A DNA stretch of 64,000 nucleotides from Tenodera sinensis (lineage: Eukaryota > Arthropoda > Insecta > Mantodea > Mantidae), in contig CM060965.1 in the NCBI GenBank assembly GCA_030765045.1, forward strand, positions 149,754,874 through 149,818,873, given 5' to 3'. Positions 56,561-64,000 of this stretch are shown piece after piece. The notes under the pieces were generated by a model, which saw only the letters and a program-made list of their open reading frames with translations, ran no database searches and was not told the DNA's origin. A program made the position numbers and the translations under genes. How positions within the stretch are numbered: position 1 is the stretch's first letter; the number at the start of each line of letters is the position of its first letter.

Positions 56561-57371
56561 CAGCCACTGGATATACCAAAGTAAAGGGAGAGGGGAGGAG
56601 CAGAACTCCGATCTGGATGGAATACAACCTCTTTCAGATTCAGATTAGGCATGTTAAAGCTATCTTTTCTATAGTGATTTTAAATTTATTTAAATTAGTC
56701 ACGTTTTTAGTTCAGGGTGCTAATTGCAATTGTTATCTAATCAGTAGCGTCTTTTAAACTACCGCGTGAAGGATTGGTGGGTCGAAGGCAGGTGATGGTA
56801 GTTCCAGGCTCCACGTGGTTTTCTCTCATAGCAACACGTGGTTATGCAAGCAGTGCCGTTACTCCTCCAATCAGAGCGAGAACGCGGAAGGATACATTTT
56901 TAGGCATTGTTTACATCACGACCAATTCTTTCGCTAAACTGTGTATGGCGTATTACCCCAGATAATGAAGAATGGTACATATTTTCATTGATTATACCCG
57001 AAATAAGATTGACTGAACTCGCTAAAATCCAGAAAATGGTAGTTTCATTTTTAAAGGCCTGGAAATGTAGATATGGTTATGTATATAAATGCGAAGTCTG
57101 GCACTCCGCAGCGCGTACTCGTGCAATACGACTGTGACTGTCTAATTCAGTGATCAAAGTTAGCGGCACCATTACACTAATGCGTCAAAGCACTGAACGG
57201 CAGATACAGCAGGTCCCCACACCCACAGTGTGCTCATGTATATTATTTAACGTTACAGGAAGCGGAACATTTGAACATAAAACTACGAAGATACGTCTTA
57301 TTACAACCAATAGCTCTCAAAGCACTTGTTTAACTTAGCTGCAGAAACTATACTGAACATGAAAACAAGAG
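56561..57371. other. Anonymous sequence
   Basis: Three short overlapping ORFs (56774-57338) without known motifs. Confidence 0.45.
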
Positions 57372-57545
57372 AGCCTACCGAGCGGATGGCGTCTGTGGCC
57401 CGTGTTCGGAGGTTCGGGGTTCAAATCCGAGGGCCGATCAATCTCGTATTACTTTTTCGTGGTTTCCCCTCAGTCCCAAGGTAAGTTACCCAATAGTATT
57501 TTTAAAACCACGACCCGAAATTCCCCTTAAGTCTAAAAGAATAGT
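57372..57545 (+). mobile_element. tRNA-derived SINE
   Basis: An A-box region ACCGAGCGGATGGCGTCTGT and B box GGGGTTCAAATCCGAGG are correctly spaced. The body then reads TTTTTCGTGGTTTCCCCTCA, GTCCCAAGGTAAG and CCACGACCCGAAATTCCCC. The CGTGGTTTCCCC body is one I recall from insect SINEs. No poly(A) tail or target duplication is clear. Confidence 0.78.
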
Positions 57546-58654
57546 AAAAATCGAAATAAGTGGCAATGGTGCATGCTGTGCAATCTATCTAATTGAAACA
57601 AAATAGACTGTTGAATTCACGAGACTTTAAACATATATTTACAGTAAATTAATATCGGTGTCAAATTATTAAACATAATTCAGTGCCTTCTCTCCTACTG
57701 CGGACATGTTAGAGAAAGCAAAGATGTAGATTATAATGGAAAACAATTAAGTCTTCAGTGCCATTGGAATAAAACGTTACGTATTTGCAGGTCTGTCTAT
57801 TCATACTGCATAAATGGAACGTAGTCGAACGTTATACCGTTTCTTTAATCACTTGGTAAATTGACATTGTTTCATTTACCTACAGTTGATGCCCAAGAGT
57901 TTACCAACTAAGAAATGGCTCAATGAAATATCTTGAGTACCAAAATAAAGAGTATCCTGAGCAATGTTTTCACACTTGCTGAAACATTTTTGAATGTCGA
58001 CAGCTAATTTTAATTCTATCACGAGTAAAAACTGCATTGGTGATGTAAACGTGGCTTAAGGTTCCTGCTTAGTATATCCCGAATCCTGGAAGAATCAATG
58101 CAGGTTCTTGTATCAGATGCGAGATCACATACCGTCCTTGAAATTGATTAAATGATATCTTGTAAGATATTCATTTCTCTTCTAGCAACTAATTCGCTTA
58201 TACTGAGAGATCATCTTTCCGACCCATTGAAGGGGAAACTCGTGATTGGAAATTCTGCTGCACTGACGGATTCTCGAAGTCGTGCATGGATATCTTTGCA
58301 CACGCACAAATGTGTTATTTCCTATATTGATGTCATTTGTATTGATTACTCGTTCTGAATCACAAATTTTCTCTTAATCTCCAAAAGTATTTTGAAATCT
58401 AATTGCTTAATATTGATTCAAAATTACTGAGTTCTGACCTAATACATTCAAAGTGCTCGTAATGACAATTACATTAATACCAATCTATATCTTACATGTG
58501 AACTTGGAAAGTTCAATAAATTAACTTTTTGCTCCGCAGGCATAGAGACACACCTCTATACGTCAGGTATAAAACTGTGAACCGGCTACGCTGTGTTTTG
58601 TTTTCTGTGCGAGTCCTGCGCTAGTCGCCGACTGACGCTGTTCATATAACAGCG
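57546..58654. other. Anonymous sequence
   Basis: A 68-codon ORF (58152-58358) has no recognised motif. The GC-richer 58580-58650 precedes the transposase relic and may belong to its element. Confidence 0.45.
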
Positions 58655-59085
58655 CGGATAAAACCATACAGCAATTTTAAAACTGCTTTTAAAGGATTTA
58701 CTTACCAATAAAATTATAGCAGATGCTGAAATTAGCTACCGTCGTTGTCCACACATTTTTGGCACCCCTTTAGCAAATTATCCATCACTCGCCGTAGTAC
58801 ACGTTGAGAAATGCTGGCAATTTCCTACCGGATATTTTGTATTAATTCTTCCCAGAGATATAAATCGCCGGGGGTTAGGTCGGGGGACCGGGGGACCATA
58901 AATTTCTACTAATAATTCTCTCTTGAAACAAACTTTGAATTGTTCTCATCGAAAGATTGACTGTATGAGATGTTGCAGAGACTTGTTGAAAGAAGGCAAA
59001 TCACGCTCCCTGTTGGTTAATTCTCTAAAGAAAAGGGCGTAAAATTGTATTCACGTTTGTACGGGCGACAACTGTTGACAACTCA
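58655..59085 (-). pseudogene. Mariner-like transposase C-terminal relic, copy 3
   Basis: The minus strand repeats the order of 38395-38870. It has SLQHLIQSIF-like text around the second Asp block, WSPGPPT-like remains of the WPPRSPDL motif, then ASISQRVLRRVMDNLLKGCQ and KCVDNDGS followed by FQHLL. Alignment at DNA level with 38395-38870 and with 39005-39185 (reverse complement) is obvious, for example TTTCTCAACGTGTACTACGG versus TTTCTCAACGTGAACTACGG. Frames are broken many times. Confidence 0.78.
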
Positions 59086-61564
59086 TAGGTAATAAATACG
59101 CGCTATGCAGTACAAAACAAATGCCATAATAGACCTTATAAGTAAGTGCTGGACTAAATAATAAAGCACATTGATAATAATGCAGATATCGCGTCAACCC
59201 AATACTGATTGTGAGCAGAGCAGAGAAAAACAAGTGATCCTCGTGACCTTGTGCATATCAGCTGCTGATATCGTATTTTCGCGTTCGCAGTGGAAAAACA
59301 TGTATTTGGATCCTTCTATACTTGGTAACTCTAAACTAACACTACTTTTGTGCTGCTGCCCTTTCTTTGAGCCACCTTTTACCCTGCATAGTTTATTTGT
59401 TATGAAAATTAGAGGATCACATATGACGAGTCCGTAAATATTTAACGATCAGGTACATTTCCACCAATGTACTCTCAGTAATGATTCTAGGGCACGATTA
59501 CATAAAAGTTAATCAGAGTTCAAATGATTTCAGTTCATGTTCTGACCGTAGATTACATCTGATGTCCTGTCAGTGATACTATATTTGCAACCGAGCCAGG
59601 TGTCATATTTTAAATATATACTTTATGTTCATGAGGTGCAAATATAGAGCTTTATCAGGTGTCCTGTTGAACTAAAGCAGCGTACCAGTACAGTCATATT
59701 TTTGGTTTAAGCATTTTAGATATGTCTGGTACATAACGGTAACATGCTAACCATGTCTGGTCTTGTGCGGCCCAATTTTACAGAGAACAAGTTCCATTTA
59801 CTATTGGCGTAATGGACTTAACACTTTTTTGTTGAATATAAAAACCATGCTGAACGGAAGAGCTTTGAAATAAACCAGGGAAAGTGTCCACTCGCCACAA
59901 GTAAAGACGATCCGCCTCTGGCGGTAGGCTGGCCTAAGTTCCTGTCTGAAGACTCAAAATATCCCGAAAAACCACCTGTTCAAAACCACCTGTACACAGA
60001 ATAAAAGCGAAATGAAGCACAAGCAATACCAAACGGGAGGATAGGAAACTAAGCTATTGTGGGCGGGAGTGAAACATAAATTTGTGCGGAGAGAAAAATA
60101 ATACGCAACTTTTTTTTCAATAGTACTGTGTGATAAGATCTACAGTATTTAACAATGGAATATGGCTCAGGAAACAATACCACATTTTCCTAATATTTTT
60201 TTATTCTTTGCCATATAAACTTAGCTCTGGACATAAAAAGAAAGGGGGGGGGGGGAAACAGTGTAACAATCGCATAAATTTCTCTATGCATATTGCATAA
60301 CAAATGACTTGTTTCCGTTATAACTATATTAAATTGATAATATAAAAGTTAGTGTTCTACACATGGTACGCTATTTCCAATAATATTTTCAACTTTTTAG
60401 TTTTTGAGATACTAGGTCTGCCCTTATCTTTTAACACATATCCATAAACCATCATACTATATTTTACTCGCAGTAAGACATTCTATGCTAGCAATTTTAA
60501 GTTTATTTAATGTATACTTTCGCAGTAAGTTTCATCGTAGTCTAACATGAAGTGGGATTAACTTAGAATCATTGTAAATTTTAGTATTATACACTAGGTG
60601 AGTCAGCCGCGCCTTATTTTTTTGGAAGGTACGCCACTCATCAAACGGCATGTGCGCCTTAGTCCAGTTTTGCGCTTACTAAAAGGTAGTGCTTGACGTT
60701 CTTAAAGAGAGGAATGCGCAAAATTGAGAGCAACAGCGGTTTAAGGGACAAAACGTTCTCCTCGCTAAAATACACCTCAGAAACACACGACTCGTTTACT
60801 GAGAGCGAATTCCGGTTTCCGGCCGATTTTACAAACTTTTTATTAGAGTATACATAGCAACGTAATTCAGTAAACGCCTCGGAAAAAATGGATCTATCAT
60901 ATGGGTACACTAACAACGTCAGCTAAAAAGAAAATGGCGGATTCTTGTACTTGGAGCAGGGGTTGGTTGCCAAAAATTAGGAAAAATTTAGAGACACGCC
61001 TCATCCATCATGGACTCGTACAGTCAAAACGGAAATATTATTAAACAGTTTATTTATATTTTTGCGTGAACTACGCCTCGTGCATCTCAATTAATATGCA
61101 TGACAGCTTTTGCCATTTAAGTAATAATATTAAAACGCCCAGTAAGTGATTAAAACTGTCTTAAAAGGCTAAATCAAGCACGAAAACTCACGAGGTGGCA
61201 ATAGCATAGCGCCAGGCATACAAGTCTAACTATTGAACGTGGTACGTGCTTTCAGTTAACTCTCGAAATAGCTAAATGGGATTGTGACATGTCCTCGGCG
61301 CTAACCTCCAATGACACAGGTTTGAGTCTCAGCATTGTAAATGTCTTTTTTTATGTTCATCAAAACTTGTAAACCGAATTCACAATAATATAATTATAAA
61401 GTCCCTGAGGGTTTAGGACATTATAATTTAAATTGTTTTTGGTTGTCTGCATTTTGTAATAGAACAGGTATAGTGACTTCAGCCCCATTGGACTGGCATG
61501 ATATAGTGTGTTAATATGAATGCCGACCCCTACGTTCTCCAAACGTATGCTGTCGTAGGATATT
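59086..61564. other. Anonymous sequence
   Basis: Includes a G12 run at 60244-60255, an 85-codon minus ORF (60659-60916) without known motif, and a weak B-box-like GGTTTGAGTCTC at about 61320. No gene recognised in 2.5 kb. Confidence 0.45.
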
Positions 61565-62648
61565 TTGTGCCAGTCTTTCATTATGTATTTGACAGATGAG
61601 TACGTAGACATGCTTATGATCTACGGAGAAGCAAGAACAAATACACAAGTGACTCAGCATCTATATCGAGAGAGATATCCGAATAGACGACAACCAACAG
61701 CCTTCTGGAATGTTGAAAGGCGTCTGCGTGCAATAGCATCAGTTGCAAGAATGCCTCCTCATAGACACGTACCAGCAACATTGGGTGTTAAGCAGTTTTG
61801 AACGCAACCCAGAACAATCCATATACTAGTACACGGGCAGTTGCTCAGGAGGTGAACATCAGCCAGTCTTCTGTAGTGCGAATATTGAACACTAAGTTTC
61901 ATCTTTATCGTTTGCACCTATACCAAGCACTTCACGGGAGAGATTTCGAAGCTCGAGTGATCTTTTGTGAATGGTTGCTGGAGCGAGTATCAAGTGATAT
62001 GGGATTCGTAATCCAGGATATTGTTTTCTGACGAATCAAGATTCCACAACAATTGAACTGAAAATCGTCACAATATAGGATATATTGGCTACAGGAGTGT
62101 TAATAATCCTCATTGGGTAAGGGAGGCAGCATTCCAAGAGCAGTGGGGTGTAAATGTCTGGTGTGGAATCTTGGTAGACCACCTTGTTGGACCATTTTTC
62201 TTCGAGGGGAATCTAACAGGAGCACGCTACCCGGAATTCCTTCGTAGCTCACCCCTTATTATAAGGGAATGTGCCACTGCAGGAGCGAATGACAATGTGG
62301 TTTCAACACGATGGCGCTCCTCCGTATCGGTCGAGGATCTTCTGCAATCATTTGAATGCTGCACACCCTGGTCGTTGGATAGGAAGGCAAGGACCAATCT
62401 CCTGGCCTGCCAGATCACCTGATCTGACACCCCTTGACTTCTTTCTCTGGGGTTATTTGAAAGAACGCATTTACGCAGAAGAGCTGGACAATCCAGAAAC
62501 CCTTCTTATTACAGTGGCTTGTAGATCTGTTCAACCCGTCATGCTACACCAAGTCAGGGGCTCCATCCAACAGCGTGCCCAGGCTTGTATTACCCAAGAA
62601 CGTCATCTGTTCGAGCACTTCGTTAGAGGAGTCGTGTTCCGGGAATAG
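61565..62648 (+). pseudogene. Tc1/mariner-type transposase with DUF4817-like N-terminus
   Basis: Nearly full length in four pieces. First (61565-61801): YLTDEYVDMLMIYGEARTNT and RERYPNRRQPTAFWNVERRL, the DUF4817 helix-turn-helix. Second (61798-62031): NNPYTSTRAVAQEVNISQSS, VVRILN, YQALHGRDFEARVIFCEWLL and ERVSSDMGFV. Third, in shifted frames: around 62025 the FTDEA-like first Asp block reads VFSDESRF-like text, and near 62170 VDHLVGPFFFEGNLTGARYP then EFLRS. Fourth (62271-62648, 125 codons): MTMWFQHDGAPPYRSRIFCN with the second Asp, HPGRWIGRQGPISWPARSPD then LTPLDFFLWGYLKERIY with the third Asp, and a C-terminal QACITQERHLFEHFV. It would have been a cut-and-paste enzyme. Stops and about four frameshifts inactivate it. 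Terminal repeats were not identified. Confidence 0.92.
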
Positions 62649-62994
62649 AGAAAGGGTCCTCCCAGCGCCGCAAAACATATCACTATGAAACATTTCAATA
62701 GCACAACAATTCATTGTCTGCAAAATTGTGTTTAATTACCATGTTACACTCTGACAATGTAGTTTCATTGTTTTCTGTGTTCAAATGTGTATAAACAGTC
62801 CTTATTTCAATTGCACCTACCTATAGGTATGTTTAAACAACTACCTAACTGTAGTTCACCAATAAAGAAACATCAAACAATGCCATAAAACATAAATAAA
62901 ACAATAAAAATGAATATAATAACAGTTTTCAGAATAATAATTGTAAACTGGTAGGACTGTAGGGTAAAAAGAAAAAATAAATAAATTAGTACAT
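62649..62994. other. Anonymous sequence
   Basis: Probably includes the 3' end of the transposon. It becomes A-rich (AATAAAACAATAAAAATGAA) at 62875-62990. Confidence 0.45.
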
Positions 62995-63060
62995 GCAGAT
63001 GATTCGAACCTACTTCGGAGTCTTGTGCTCGTTCCAACTGAGCTACCTATTAACGTGTGT
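62995..63060 (-). mobile_element. tRNA-like sequence (SINE head)
   Basis: The minus strand reads ATAGGTAGCTCAGTTGGAAC, GAGCACAAGACTCCGAAG and TAGGTTCGAATCATCTGCAT, with good A and B boxes. The T stem and acceptor stem do not pair, so it is not a functional tRNA. It is followed by AT-rich sequence with TTTATTTATTTTTTC, possibly a very short SINE tail. Confidence 0.6.
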
Positions 63061-63454
63061 GGTAAACATTCCGTTTAAGATGTAATATTCGCTGGTTCCA
63101 GTGAACATTTACAGAAGTGCAAACGTCAGCTGTCTAATTACGAGTATATTAAAAGGCGATGTGATAACATCTATATTAGCACTAATTTCGTCGAGTGTTA
63201 ACATCCATGTTAAATACGCGGGTAGAACCTAGTAATGGGGTTCATGTTTTCATGTTGGGGTATAAAATGCGGATTGCATAAAACTCGAGAATAAGGGGCA
63301 GCTTCATAACTCATTTAATAAGGTCGTTTAGCTGAACAAAGCTATGAAGTTAATGAACTTTGCAAATATAATGTAAATTTTTAAGTAGACAACTAGAGCT
63401 GTAATATGTCTCATGGCAAAGTAATGCTCCAAGTCTTTGAGATTCAAGAGTCTT
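63061..63454. other. Anonymous sequence
   Basis: Nothing recognised. Confidence 0.45.
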
Positions 63455-63492
63455 ACACACACACACATGCACGCACACACGCACGCACACAC

Positions 63493-63523
<31 letters not shown>

Positions 63524-63536
63524 CAGACACACACAT
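63455..63536. repeat. Compound (CA)n/(CAGA)n microsatellite
   Basis: CA with ATG/CG interruptions, then about eight CAGA units (63493-63524), then CA again. Confidence 0.96.
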
Positions 63537-64000
63537 GCCTAGAAATTATTTGAAATGAAGAAATACACTTTTGATCACTTAAAGAGGGGTACAAATCTAT
63601 GAATCTACATAGTCACTATACGTAGCAAAGTGTCCAAGCTCAGAAAAACTAAAATTAGGTGATTAGTTTCTATTTAGGAAAAATTAAATATAAAATTATG
63701 ATGTCTAAATAGCTAATAGGTACTATTCTAAAGGTCCACACATGCATTTTATACAGACAGCTTTTGTGTATTAAGGGTTCACAGCTTCTAATTAAACAAC
63801 ATTCAATCCAAGTGACAAGGACATTACATTTTAGTGGAAAGGGAACTAAATGAAAATACGTTTGTGAAGTATTTAAAATATGAGTATCCTGATTATAAAT
63901 GAACATTTAGTATGTACCCGACTACTCTGCAGCCTCTGCGGTTTACACACAGCACATATTCAATGATCGTTTTCAAAAAATGTTTTTGCGGCAAAATTTT
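63537..64000. other. Anonymous sequence
   Basis: A 78-codon minus ORF (63670-63906) has no recognised motif. Confidence 0.45.

Noticed and set aside
61270..61340. tRNA-like trace with GGTTTGAGTCTC
   Set aside because: Only a B-box-like word; the A box and spacing are not convincing.
62995..63060. Functional tRNA gene on the minus strand
   Set aside because: The A and B boxes are good, but the T stem and acceptor stem do not pair.

Overview
This is eukaryotic DNA from an arthropod nuclear genome, most likely an insect with a large, repeat-rich genome. The Polyneoptera (cockroach, termite and relatives) are an inference only. The base composition is AT-rich and there are no bacterial-style operons. 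The window holds many tRNA-derived SINEs, decayed LINEs, Tc1/mariner-type relics, a piggyBac relic and long microsatellites. No complete host gene was found and every transposase or reverse transcriptase seen is broken. Most boundaries come from reading by eye and are approximate.

Layout. 0-9 kb: a 322-bp palindrome with tRNA-like arms (569-890), two SINEs, and first copies of three unnamed repeat families. 9.2-13.3 kb: the 5' part of a mariner element abuts a LINE RNase H fragment, followed by a 1.2-kb CAGT/CACT array and a second LINE tail. 13.7-18.7 kb: a SINE, a GC-richer patch with three CACGTG boxes, and a 2.3-kb piggyBac relic with TTAA ends. 19.6-23.3 kb: SINEs. 24.6-25.8 kb, minus strand: a decayed gene of an uncharacterised cysteine-containing protein family that I recall from many arthropod genomes. 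26.7-30.3 kb: a Tc1/mariner-type C-terminal relic and a 5'-truncated LINE with RT, RNase H and a Cys-His tail, both on the minus strand. 30.9-31.5 kb: a candidate host exon with a SINE inserted at its splice donor, flanked by a perfect 14-bp target-site duplication. 31.8-36 kb: repeat copies and two back-to-back near-perfect hairpins. 36.4-37.0 kb: a polypyrimidine tract. 38.4-39.4 kb: two oppositely oriented transposase relics and a 59-nt T run. 45.3-48.3 kb: two SINEs, a transposase HTH relic and an ORF1 (gag-like) zinc-knuckle retroelement fragment. 50.3-51.3 kb: a 590-bp Tc1/mariner deletion derivative and a SINE. 54.8-55.3 kb: the C-terminal nuclease-like end of a retroelement. 58.7-62.7 kb: two more transposase relics.

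The pieces do not form a pathway. The window is best read as intergenic or intronic DNA built by successive insertions. The items most worth following are the SINE at the exon edge, the decayed orphan-family gene, the twin hairpins, and several multi-copy repeats that I could not name.
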